Below are positions 42,718 through 51,259 of a DNA stretch of 64,000 bases, one piece after another. The DNA is from QGON01 sp963691905 (GTDB lineage Bacteria > Pseudomonadota > Gammaproteobacteria > Chromatiales > Chromatiaceae). Location: the NCBI GenBank assembly GCA_963691905.1, contig OY829894.1, forward strand, positions 62,001 to 126,000. Reading direction: 5' to 3'. Position numbers and translations under genes: made by a program. Every line of letters starts with the position of its first letter. Position 1 is the first letter of the stretch. The notes below the pieces were generated by a model that did no database searches, was not told where the DNA came from, and worked only from the letters and a program-made list of their open reading frames with translations.

Positions 42718-45241
42718 ATGGACCTGCGCCGCAGAACAGGGCCGGCAACCTCAAGGCGGCAAAGGCCGATTCCAACGAGGGCAACAACTCTGGAGAGAAG
42801 CCTTGCCCGATTAACCACGTCACGCCGCACATCGAGCTCGAGTACAAGGTCGTACTGCTCGACCGCAAGCTATACAAGCATCAGACAAGAGAACCGAAGA
42901 AGCGCCACATCCACCCCGACCCCATGTACATCCTGGTGTGGGCCACACAGAGCAACAAGGGAGAGAAGCCCTGGAAGAAGAAGGGCAAACTCACGGTTTC
43001 CCCAGCAAACGTCGAGGTTTTCCTCGATGAGAAGTGCAGCAAGAAGCTCAAGAAGGGCCTTACATACAAGCAGCTCACGGGGGGACAAAGAAGAAGCTGT
43101 GGCTTCGTGGCGTCACCGCGGGCAAGTTCAAGGTAAAGCTCACGCTGGAGGATCCCGGGGATGCGAAGATAAAACTCAAGGACAACCCCGCCGAGCAGGA
43201 GATGGGGGTTGCCGAGCTTGAGTTGTTGGTCCATCAGCACGACCCCGCGGCCGTGGCCGCATTGAGGGTCAATCCCGACAAGGAGCCACTCAGCACCTAC
43301 CATACCAACCTGAAAAACAAGGCGCTGCCGGATCAGAAGAAGCTGACGGACAAGGAGAAGGTCAAGAAGGGGAGACTGCTGCACGAGCAGTCGGGGGCAC
43401 ACTTCGGCCGTGCGAAACTCATCATCAAGAAGCTCGATGCCAGTCAGTGGCCGGAGGGTACTGACGCCTATGAGGTGGTGTTGGGCGAGAAGAACGATTC
43501 CGGCTCCCTGGCGGTCTTTGACAAGGAGTTTGACGGCACCAAGAAGCCGTTTTCCCTGAAGTACAAGGTTTCCGACCTCAAGGCGGCGGAGAAGACAGTC
43601 TGGCTGGAGGGAGGTTTGAGTACGAAGCGATGGCGCGGCACACGCCTCGGCCTCGGTCTGGATCGCCCCGCCGGCGGCCTGCCCAAGAAGGTCAAGCACA
43701 ACGGCGACTGGTCACGCTGCACGGTCGTCAAGATCAAGGAGGTAAAACTTGAGTACAGGCCGCCGAGGCGCAGGGCCAACGCCTGGGACGCGGTAAATAA
43801 CCGTTTCTTCATCAACATGAAGTCCGACCCGAACGGGCGCAAGATCACGCTGGGAGTCCAACTCACCGAGAAGCTCAGGGGCGTGATAGTGCACTTCATG
43901 CTGGTCGAGCACAAAGACAATCGCAAGGCGGCCAGCTGGGGTAAGGACATGCCGACCGGTGCGCCGTCGAACAAATGGGTCTGGAAGGACATCACGAAAG
44001 CTGTCAAGCACAGCGACAAGGACGACCGCCAGAAGATCCTGCATCTGTCGGAAAAAACGAACAAGAAGGGCTACGCAAAGAAGGAAGTGATCCTTTCACG
44101 CTTCGGCGGCGACAAGTTCTATCTCGCCGCGTACATCGAACAGGATCCTCATCTGGCGAAGTATATCGATGGCCATGCCGATCTCGGAAAACGCAAGCCG
44201 GTAATGCGGGCCAATCCGATCCAGGTTTGGCGGAAGTTCTGGTACAAGGAGGTCAAGGTCAGGGGAATCACGGTGAGGGGGTTCGGCAACGCGGCAGACA
44301 CCTACTCAGACGTGAAGGGGGTCATGTTGGCGGCACGGCACGTCGAGATGAAACGCAGAAGTGCAAACCGCCTGCGACCACGTGTGATCTACCCCAAACA
44401 CATGGTGAGCTACTATTGGGACTCCGCCACCAACAGGTATGTGAACAACTATCCAAACGACAACGGCGACGCTCTCGTCGTGGGCGACGACAATGAGAGC
44501 AAATTCTTGAAGTTAGCGAAGAGCGAGAAGGACAAGCCAGTGATGGTTCCGATGTTGAATGCCCACGCCCTCTGGATCAAGGGCGGCAACACCGCCTCCA
44601 AGAACATCGCATGGCAGGAATCAACGACTTTTCCGATCACGGTCGATGTCGGAAAGGGGACCCTCGATCCGCCCTTGGCCGGCGGCACGCTCCTCAAGCA
44701 GGGGCGATGGGAGGCGGAGGACTGGACGCCGCCTGCGGTACCGCCAGGATCACCTCCCGGGACCCCGCCCACTCCCGGATCCTGGGGCAATCGCCGCAGC
44801 GGGAACCTGTCTGCAACGGACGTGAATCTCGACCCCGGACGCAGTGATCCCGAGACGGTTAGAGTCAGGATTCCGGCGGGCGTTACAGTCGCCGCCACCA
44901 AGACCCGGATACGTATCAGTGGACTCGTCGTGCGTCATTGCCAGTCGTTCCTCGGCACGTCTTACGCCGACGGAATCGTGAACGCCTACACGCCAAACGA
45001 TGAGCAGGACTTCATCAATACGATTAACCACGAGCTTGGGCACTCGTTCAAGCAGGTCGCGAAGGTGAGCCCGGCGGGCATCCCTGTTCACAAGCTGCAA
45101 TATGACAAGGATGGCTCGCACTGCAACTTCGCGGGAAAGAAATGCCTGATGTATGAGAGTGGACCGCAGCCGGGATCGCTTAACCGCTACTGCTCTGTGT
45201 GCCATCCCTATGTGCTCGTACAGGATATGTCTTCGGTATGA
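42714..45241 (+). CDS. Candidate metalloprotease effector, split by a frameshift at a G6 tract
   Basis: Two frames form one 842-aa protein if one base is added in the G tract at 43079-43084. The first part (42714 to about 43080, starting MNGPAPQNRAGN) stops being sensible after KQLTGG; the second, in the -1 frame, goes on as TKKKLWLRGVTAGKFKVKLT to 45241. The protein is long, basic and beta-rich, then a Pro-rich linker (TPPAVPPGSPPGTPPTP), and a C-terminal zinc protease domain: HELGH, then HCNFAGKKCLMYESG and CSVC. The HExxH plus C-x-M plus CxxC order resembles archaemetzincins. It follows a DUF4123 chaperone and overlaps a candidate immunity gene. The frameshift may be a sequencing error, a phase switch or programmed slippage. 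Confidence 0.7.
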
Positions 45242-46293
45242 TTCTGATGCGTACCGTTCTAATTCCTCTACTGCTCGCATCGGCGATTTGGTCCGGTGCT
45301 ACAGATGCAGACAAGTCGGGCACCAACAGCAAGGGGCAAGAGATGAATACAGAAAACGAACGGATAGTCGAACTGTTACGCTTCACCGACGAAGCGTACT
45401 TCTCGCTGACCGAAGACCAACTGCTAGATCTCCAGGACGCCCTGTCAGAGACCGTGGAGAGCGGGGAAACAGGCGAAGCGGATGCATTGCGACCGCGGGT
45501 GGTTCTTGGGGCTCCTCGACGAGTGGATCTGCAGGTGCAGAGTAGGGTTCCCCTCCTTCTGGGCAGCTTTCAGACGGGTCTGCGCGCCTGGCAGGTTAAC
45601 CCTGACCCAAACACCTATTTTTTCGTGAGGAATAATACGACAGGAGCACTCATCTTCTCTCTTCCTCTCATTGACATGCGTCGTGGCCACCAACAGCGAC
45701 CCTCGGGAGCGGGAGAGCCGCCAGACGAGCTGAATGCCACTTCCACGAGTTCGGGGGTCGATGTGGTAGATCTGCTTGAGAAAATGGCCGGCCGGTTGAG
45801 CCGTGGGCTAAATTCCGTAACCGCAGTGGTTTACGATGCCCGCTCAAACACTGTCGATATCCAACTCGACGGAGTAACCCAGACAGAGCCATCCTTGTCG
45901 CCGGAGAGTGACTTCGTTCGTCATGAGCTGGATTGCAGTTCAATCGTCGACACCGAGATCACGGTGCCCGCGACCGGCTCAGCGAGCCGCGGTATTGAGA
46001 TTCGCGTAGCCGCCCAGATGGCGACCATGCAGGGTCTTGTCCGGGCCGAGGGGGATCGACTGCTCCTGTCCTGGCATCTGATCTTCGCCAGTCTCGACGC
46101 GCCACCGGTCATTGTCTCTGCATTTGTACCGGTTCAAGAGGTCAGGAACCCAGAGGGCGAAACTGCATACAATGCACGGTTCGTGGCCGAACTCGGAGTC
46201 CAGGGGCACCCGGTTCCGCCAGGAAACTACCAAATTTACAGCGATCTTGGTACGGGGTTCCGGGGACCTTTCCCACTCATTGTCACGGAGTAG
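45238..46293 (+). CDS. Exported protein, candidate immunity protein
   Basis: A 351-aa protein from ATG 45238, which overlaps the toxin stop (ATGA). The first 20 residues (MILMRTVLIPLLLASAIWSG) are a signal peptide, so it would reach the periplasm. The rest is mostly beta, with NTYFFVRNNTTGALIFSLPL and a C-terminal immunoglobulin-like part (PPGNYQIYSDLG). I recognise no family. Immunity proteins for type VI toxins are usually just downstream of the toxin and often periplasmic, so that role is inferred from position and signal peptide. A terminator is not visible after it. Confidence 0.65.
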   Translation: MILMRTVLIPLLLASAIWSGATDADKSGTNSKGQEMNTENERIVELLRFTDEAYFSLTEDQLLDLQDALSETVESGETGEADALRPRVVLGAPRRVDLQVQSRVPLLLGSFQTGLRAWQVNPDPNTYFFVRNNTTGALIFSLPLIDMRRGHQQRPSGAGEPPDELNATSTSSGVDVVDLLEKMAGRLSRGLNSVTAVVYDARSNTVDIQLDGVTQTEPSLSPESDFVRHELDCSSIVDTEITVPATGSASRGIEIRVAAQMATMQGLVRAEGDRLLLSWHLIFASLDAPPVIVSAFVPVQEVRNPEGETAYNARFVAELGVQGHPVPPGNYQIYSDLGTGFRGPFPLIVTE

Positions 46294-46315
46294 GGGGTTC
46301 TGGAAGTATGTGGCG

Positions 46316-46873
46316 TTATGCTGTCTTGCGGCCGCGGGCGAAGCCAACGCCGGTTAGGCCAAGTGCTGTCAATGCTAGGATCGAAGGTTCGGGGATATTA
46401 AATGTGAGGTTATCAACGCGAAAGAAGTCGTTGCTTCGTGAACTTAATTCAATCCAAGTGAGATTGGTATGACCGGAAAACGCTACCGTAACCGGCTCTG
46501 AAAGAAAATCGCCGAAAAGCTCTGACGTACCATCAGAAAATGTAATACGCCCGCCAAAACTCGAAGACACGAGACTCTGGAAATCAAACAATGCACCGAA
46601 CATGTCTATTTTAACTGTACTCTGCTCGATGCCGTTGTTTGTTCTCTCTAATGCCAGATACTGACCATCTCCAATAAAGGAATCTGAAGGGTTCATGTCA
46701 TAGTCGCCTACAAGAACTGACAGTTGAAATCCGTCTTCGATGTAGTTGGCTGTCTGATCTGTTCCAATAGTTGCCGATTCAAAGTCGATAACTACAGCCT
46801 GTGCGGCATGCATGAATGTCATTGAAACTGTCACAAGTAACATTACCGACAATCTGTAGGATGTCTTTTTCAT
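46316..46873 (-). CDS. PEP-CTERM-anchored exported protein
   Basis: A 185-aa protein with a signal peptide (SVMLLVTVSMTFMHAAQA) and a C-terminal PEP-CTERM sorting signal: IPEPSILALTALGLTGVGF followed by RGRK. Such proteins are processed by exosortase and linked to extracellular polysaccharide. The central part (VIDFESATIG, ITFSDGTSELFGDF) is a beta-sandwich-like domain. GGAG precedes the ATG at 46873 by 8 bases, so the upstream start at 46894 is rejected. No exosortase gene is in the window. A second, internally deleted copy lies at 60838-61011. Confidence 0.88.
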   Translation of the reverse strand: MKKTSYRLSVMLLVTVSMTFMHAAQAVVIDFESATIGTDQTANYIEDGFQLSVLVGDYDMNPSDSFIGDGQYLALERTNNGIEQSTVKIDMFGALFDFQSLVSSSFGGRITFSDGTSELFGDFLSEPVTVAFSGHTNLTWIELSSRSNDFFRVDNLTFNIPEPSILALTALGLTGVGFARGRKTA

Positions 46874-47270
46874 GACTTTTCTCCGAAAGCGCAATATTTA
46901 CGCCACATAAAAGAGGAAATAATAGGGGGCAAGCCACAGTCACAATTTCTCATTGCACAAGGTTGAAGCCCTACTCTTCCCTTCAGACAAATCAGCGTTC
47001 CTAATCTCTGTATAGACTATATCCGGGAATACGGTTCGATACATTTTCGTCCATATATTGATCTGAGTCAGGTGATAAGAATTCCACTCTCGCCTCCTGC
47101 CGCCTTTTTCTCCTGGAATTGAGTGAAAAGGGAGGGATTACTATTCAGTACGGTTGTATTTTTTGTGTACGCCCAGCATGGGTATGAACTAGGGAAAGTT
47201 CATGCTCTTATCTGTGGAGATCTGCTTAACAATCGATCGGCAGATACCCAGCCCTCTGTGTACAGATCGC
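46874..47270. other. Intergenic stretch with possible group II intron fragment
   Basis: About 400 bases without a convincing gene. At 47160 the plus strand reads TTTT-GTGTACGCCCAGCATGGG-TATGAACTA, closely similar to the group II intron 5' end at 47867 (GTGTACGCCCTGCATGGG-CATGAACTA). After about 30 bases the two diverge. It may be a second, older intron 5' fragment. The left part holds the promoter of the PEP-CTERM gene. Confidence 0.4.
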
Positions 47271-47474
47271 CTATTGGGGACAGTGGCGAAAGCCTCGCAC
47301 CAAAGTAAGAAGCCTGGCTCTGGATTTGGCTCTTCTTTTTCTCTCGGATTTCTCACACTTCACCTTTCTTCTATTTTGATAATCTTTTTGATTTTCTATA
47401 AATAGTTGATCAAGTTCACTTTCTGTGAGGTTGGGATTCTTTGCCCTTAAAGCGGCGTACTTCTTCTGAAGCAT
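47271..47474 (-). CDS. Small basic protein in a cassette-like unit
   Basis: A 67-aa open frame starting 14 bases after the stop of the 88-aa membrane protein gene. The N-terminal half (KYAALRAKNPNLTESELDQLF) reads like a real helical domain; the C-terminal half is very basic (RRKVKCEKSERKRRAKSRAR). It may be truncated or extended by the nearby intron fragment. I do not recognise it. Confidence 0.4.
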   Translation of the reverse strand: MLQKKYAALRAKNPNLTESELDQLFIENQKDYQNRRKVKCEKSERKRRAKSRARLLTLVRGFRHCPQ

Positions 47475-47488
47475 TCTATTGAGCTTAG

Positions 47489-47755
47489 TTAAGTTTTTGT
47501 TTTCTTATCTATAGAACGAATGGCATTTCTCATGTCCAATAAAACCAACGCAGGACCTAGAAAAATAGCTGCCAACAGAAATGATACACCGCCCCCAATC
47601 AAAGCCTTCACAAAAGGGGCGGGTTCAATAAGTTTTTTACCAATATGAAAAGCGTCTGGTATTTCTGCGTATCCAATGTAAGCACCTGCTGCGACAACTG
47701 CAACAATCAAAAGTTGAACAATTCCACTAAAAATATCCACCATTTCTTCTATCAT
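47489..47755 (-). CDS. Small membrane protein, likely integron cassette gene
   Basis: An 88-aa protein with two membrane segments (IVQLLIVAVVAAGAYIGYAEI and ALIGGGVSFLLAAIFLGPALVLLD) and a basic C-terminus. GGAG lies 8 bases before the ATG. The gene begins about 30 bases after the end of an attC-like site read on the minus strand, which is how genes sit in integron cassettes. Its function is unknown. The AT-rich composition differs from the core genes on either side. Confidence 0.6.
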   Translation of the reverse strand: MIEEMVDIFSGIVQLLIVAVVAAGAYIGYAEIPDAFHIGKKLIEPAPFVKALIGGGVSFLLAAIFLGPALVLLDMRNAIRSIDKKTKT

Positions 47756-47776
47756 TTATTTCTCCTGCATTTATTG

Positions 47777-47868
47777 TACATAACGCCTAGCATCACCGGA
47801 TGACAAAAGTGGTGTGGCTGTAGTGTAGCGAAAGTTGCGCAGCTTTTGGTAGTCCGTGTGTATGCTTT
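47777..47868 (-). repeat. attC-like recombination site (integron cassette), truncated
   Basis: Read on the minus strand: AAAAGCATACACACGGACTACCAAAAG pairs imperfectly with CTTTTGTCATCCGGTGATGC, leaving unpaired bases on one side only, as in attC hairpins. The site ends GGCGTTATGT, which fits the R' core (GTT-type) where cassettes join. The opposite core, expected to read about GCATAAC, is cut by the group II intron start at 47867. Size (about 90 bases) and asymmetry are right for attC. Confidence 0.55.
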
Positions 47869-48025
47869 TGTGTACGCCCTGCATGGGCATGAACTAATGA
47901 GGTGAAAGTCCTCTGTAGGAAGGTCACCATCCTTAGAGATTTAAATTCTATTAGATGCCAACGACTAGCCCAACCCAGTTGTGGGGCTGGGGGTTAGAAA
48001 CCTCCGGCTACCCGACTGATGTACT
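47867..48025 (+). mobile_element. Group II intron 5' fragment inserted in attC
   Basis: Begins GTGTACGCCCTGCATGGG and continues with GAGGTGAAAGTCCTC, GGAAGGTCACC and a paired CCCAACCCAG/CTGGGGGTTAG-like element, as in domain I of bacterial group II introns. It opens right after TTTTG at the edge of the attC-like site and points opposite to the cassette gene, as known for group IIC-attC introns. No reverse transcriptase gene follows; the fragment ends near the stop of the TPR-methyltransferase gene. The right boundary is approximate. Confidence 0.5.
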
Positions 48026-48039
48026 GTGCATGTCTGTCA

Positions 48040-49365
48040 CTAATGCAGGGGGCGCCTGACTGACACGATCAGTCCCTCCACCGCTCTGCCTGCTTCCTTA
48101 CGCAGGACGTGGTTCTCGATGGATAACAGATCGAATCCGCAGACCGACAGCAGATTACGCAGATAATTTTCCGCATGGCTGTATCTGCCGTGGGGGCACA
48201 GGATGAAGGTGTCACCCGGTTGCGGGTCGACAATCTTCTCGATGGAGAACAGCAGCAGTCCACCGCCTTTCAATGCTTCAAAGGATGCACGGCAGATGGT
48301 CTCGAGTGCGCCAAAATAGCACAGCGTATCAGCCGAGATGATCAGGTCGAAAACTGACTCCTTTGCCTGGATATAGTGGGTCAGTTCTTCTGCAATCAGT
48401 TCGTCGTAGACCCCACAACCCTTTGCCTTTTCCAACATGGTTCGAGAGAGATCGACCCCTATCAGGTGCCTTGCATAGGGGCGCAGCAGGGGGCCGCACC
48501 AGCCAGTGCCACAACCGGCATCGAGTACAATGAGTTCCGCGTTTTGTTGTGGGATAAGGATTGCAACTGCCTCTGCCAAGAGTTCCGGGGCACGGTATTC
48601 AAGTCTTTTCAGTACCTTGTCGAAGCTGCCGGCAAATTTGTCAAATGTCTCCTCGACGAAGGCGTCGGAGGCTCGCTCCGGTATATTCTCTCCGGTAGTG
48701 GCAGCCAGCAGATGTCGGGCAACGGGATTGTCTGGATCGAACAATAACCACTCTCTAAACACATCCACCGCCTCCTCCAGTCGGCCCTTCCGGTAGAGAG
48801 AATAGCCCAGCCAGCGGTAGGAGGCGGAATTGGGAGCGTGGAATGAAATTGATTTACGGTAGGCTTCTATCGCCTCCTCGTAGCGCTCCAGTTCAACCAG
48901 AATGCTGCCGATGTTATGCCATACATCCGCATGTTCGGGAGAGACCTCAATGGCCTGTCGATAACATGACATCGCCTCCTGGTAGTGAGTCTGTTCCCTG
49001 AGGACCGTTCCCAGGTTGTTGAGTGCATCGGCGTTTTTTGGATCGAGCGCAAGGCAGGCCCGATAGGCCGCCTTTGCCTCATCCAGCCGACCCAGTTCTT
49101 TCAACACGTTGCCCAGATTGTTGTGGGCCTCCCTGTAGGCCGGGTTTGATTTGACGGCGTCACGAATCAGTTTGACAGCTTCCTCTTCTTGCCCTGTTTG
49201 GTGCTGCAGAACACCCAGATAATGGAGCGCATCCGGCTGGGCGGGAGCCGCCTCGAGGATTCGCAGGTAGAGGGTCCTCGCATCGTCGACTTGCCCTTCG
49301 CGGTGAAGTTTCACTGCCAACTTGACAGCGTCGTCGAGAGATATTTTTTTATCCGTCTTGTCCAT
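48040..49365 (-). CDS. TPR-repeat protein with C-terminal SAM methyltransferase domain
   Basis: A 441-aa protein with about six tetratricopeptide repeats in residues 10-240 (for example DALHYLGVLQHQTGQEEEAV and ADALNNLGTVLREQTHYQEA), then a class I methyltransferase domain with the SAM-binding motif LIVLDAGCGTGWCGPLL near 280 and a motif II-like DLIISADTLCYFGAL. Proteins of this build are found in many proteobacteria with unknown substrates; methylation of a TPR-bound partner is inference. It lies 16 bases after a paralogue on the same strand. Confidence 0.88.
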   Translation of the reverse strand: MDKTDKKISLDDAVKLAVKLHREGQVDDARTLYLRILEAAPAQPDALHYLGVLQHQTGQEEEAVKLIRDAVKSNPAYREAHNNLGNVLKELGRLDEAKAAYRACLALDPKNADALNNLGTVLREQTHYQEAMSCYRQAIEVSPEHADVWHNIGSILVELERYEEAIEAYRKSISFHAPNSASYRWLGYSLYRKGRLEEAVDVFREWLLFDPDNPVARHLLAATTGENIPERASDAFVEETFDKFAGSFDKVLKRLEYRAPELLAEAVAILIPQQNAELIVLDAGCGTGWCGPLLRPYARHLIGVDLSRTMLEKAKGCGVYDELIAEELTHYIQAKESVFDLIISADTLCYFGALETICRASFEALKGGGLLLFSIEKIVDPQPGDTFILCPHGRYSHAENYLRNLLSVCGFDLLSIENHVLRKEAGRAVEGLIVSVRRPLH

Positions 49366-49381
49366 TTACGTCATAACGCTG

Positions 49382-50932
49382 TTATTTCTTGTTGGCAATC
49401 ACCAGCAAACCCGCCACCGGTTTGCCCATCTCCATCCGGAGGGTTTCGTTGGTGACAGTGATTTCCCCAAACCCTGATCCCTGCAGGACGGATTTTATGT
49501 AGGATTCTGTATGGCTGTAACGCCCGTGGGGACAGAGATGAAAACCTGTATCAGTGTCCTCTTCAAGCCGTTCCAGCGTAAAGACGATCAGGCCCCTGGG
49601 TTGGAGGGTGAGCCAGGCGGCGGAGATCACTGGTTGCAGGTCGCCGAAGTAGACCAGGGTGTCGGCAGAGACAATAAGGTCGAAGCGCTCCTGGGTGGTT
49701 TGAAAGAAATGGGTCAATTCCGCCTTTATCAGCTGTTCGTAGATATTCCGTTCTGCAGCCTTCTCCAGCATCTTCCGGGAGAGGTCGACACCGATCAGAC
49801 GTGAGACGATGGGCTTGAGCAGAGGGCCACAGAGTCCGGTGCCGCAGCCGGCATCAAGCGCGGTGCAGTCGTTCTCTGGCAGGATACGCTTGAGAACCGC
49901 TTCGGTGATGACTTGGGGAGCGCAATACTCCAGTCCTTCGAGTCGCTCCTCAAAGGTTGGGGCAAAACTGTCGAACAGCGACTGCACATAGTGATCAGTC
50001 GCCCGCATGGGGATCTCCTCACCACTGCAGGCAGCGAGCATGTGTTTGGCGAAGGGATTATCCGGTTCAACCTCTGTCCAGTGCCGGAACACTTCCGCTG
50101 CCTCCCGAACCTGGCCGGTGGCTTCCAGCATCATGCCAAGATGATGTAGCGCATCGCAGCAATCGGGATCGAGCGCGAGGGCTTTGTGGCAGTGTTTGAT
50201 CGCCTCGGCGAATCGGGCCTGCTCCCGAAGGATGCGGCAAAGGTTGACGTAGGTATCCACACCGTAAGCCACCGCTTTTTCCAGGGCCGCCTCGGCCGCT
50301 TCATAGTCACCCTGGGCGGCGAGGACCAGTCCCAGGTTGTGGCGGGCTTCGGCAAAGTCGGGTTTCAGATCTGATGCCTGTTGCAAGAGTTGCCGGGCCG
50401 CTTCCAGTTCGCCCTGTTTCTTCAACAGGATGCCCAGGTTATTCAGGGCCTGGAAATGACCGGGTTGCAGTTCGATAGCGCGGCGCAGGACCGGTTCCGC
50501 CTCATCCCACCGATCCTGACTCTTGAGTACCGCACCCAGATTGCTGTGGGCGTCGGTGAACTCAGGATTTAGCGAGATGGCTTGTCGATATTCAGCTTCC
50601 GCTTCGTCCAGCCGTCCCTGTTCCTGCAGAAAGTTGCCCAGGTTGTTGTGCGCCGCCACGTAAGCGGGGTCGAGTCGAATAGCCTCTCTGAGATTCTCTT
50701 CCCCCCCTTCAGCGTCTCCCGACTGAACCTTGATCAGCCCGAGAAAGTGGTGTGCCTCGGCGTACTCCGGGGCAAGGTCGATAATACGCTCGTAGATGAG
50801 TTGCGCTTCTGTCAGTCGACCTTGCTGATGGCGTTCGAGAGCGATCTGCAGTGCTTCGCCGATGGTGACTTCAGAACCGTCTGCGGCGTCATTTTCCTGT
50901 TGGTCGGTTTTTGTGTGCGAAGTCATTGGCAA
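49382..50932 (-). CDS. TPR-repeat protein with C-terminal SAM methyltransferase domain (paralogue)
   Basis: A 516-aa protein with the same design as its downstream neighbour: seven or more TPRs (AHNNLGNFLQEQGRLDEAEAEYR, AHSNLGAVLKSQDRWDEAE, ALNNLGILLKKQGELEAARQ), then a methyltransferase domain with CTALDAGCGTGLCGPLLKP and RFDLIVSADTLVYFGDL. The C-terminal halves of the two are clearly alike (both have a CPHGRYSH segment), so they arose by tandem duplication. The first gene of the pair, it starts from the region shared with the IS remnant. Confidence 0.88.
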   Translation of the reverse strand: MPMTSHTKTDQQENDAADGSEVTIGEALQIALERHQQGRLTEAQLIYERIIDLAPEYAEAHHFLGLIKVQSGDAEGGEENLREAIRLDPAYVAAHNNLGNFLQEQGRLDEAEAEYRQAISLNPEFTDAHSNLGAVLKSQDRWDEAEPVLRRAIELQPGHFQALNNLGILLKKQGELEAARQLLQQASDLKPDFAEARHNLGLVLAAQGDYEAAEAALEKAVAYGVDTYVNLCRILREQARFAEAIKHCHKALALDPDCCDALHHLGMMLEATGQVREAAEVFRHWTEVEPDNPFAKHMLAACSGEEIPMRATDHYVQSLFDSFAPTFEERLEGLEYCAPQVITEAVLKRILPENDCTALDAGCGTGLCGPLLKPIVSRLIGVDLSRKMLEKAAERNIYEQLIKAELTHFFQTTQERFDLIVSADTLVYFGDLQPVISAAWLTLQPRGLIVFTLERLEEDTDTGFHLCPHGRYSHTESYIKSVLQGSGFGEITVTNETLRMEMGKPVAGLLVIANKK

Positions 50933-51044
50933 TGTCCTGGGGATGGAGCCGTAGACGAATAGATTTCCTTGGCTTCAAGGAAGATGGCCTTCTTCAGTTC
51001 TGCTACTTGCGTTAACTGATTGCTACGATATTTTATTGCTGGTC

Positions 51045-51169
51045 GTTAGTAAAAACCATGCCCTTTTAGGGCAAGGGCTTTAGTATGCGTGAATATGAGG
51101 CCGAAAAGAAAAGCACCCCACTCAGTTTATGATCTGAAGGTTCACTTGGTCTGGATTACGAAGCACTGA
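51045..51169 (+). mobile_element. IS200/IS605-type element remnant (left end and tnpA start)
   Basis: A hairpin GCCCT-TTT-AGGGC at 51060-51072 is followed by ATG at 51095 opening a frame that reads MRPKRKAPHSVYDLKVHLVW then ITKH and a stop at 51167. VYxLKxHLVWxTK is the N-terminal signature of the Y1 transposase TnpA. About 24 codons remain; the catalytic HUH and tyrosine are gone. It is a decayed left end in the 327-base gap between the TPR-methyltransferase and the first FtsH-like gene; the rest of the gap shows only AT-rich promoter-like DNA. Confidence 0.7.
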
Positions 51170-51259
51170 TCCTTGTTGCTAAAGTTATTTTTGCCTCCTG
51201 TGCAAAATTTCACTACTATCAGTTTACGGAAAGAGTAAATAATAAAATCAAATACTTAC

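Noticed and set aside
42881..43699. Minus-strand frame of 272 aa opposite the toxin gene
   Set aside because: Leu-rich translation of the lysine-rich toxin's complementary strand; no family signature.
47123..47308. Plus-strand 61-aa frame
   Set aside because: It runs through the intron-like 5' fragment and lacks a ribosome-binding site or a sensible protein sequence.
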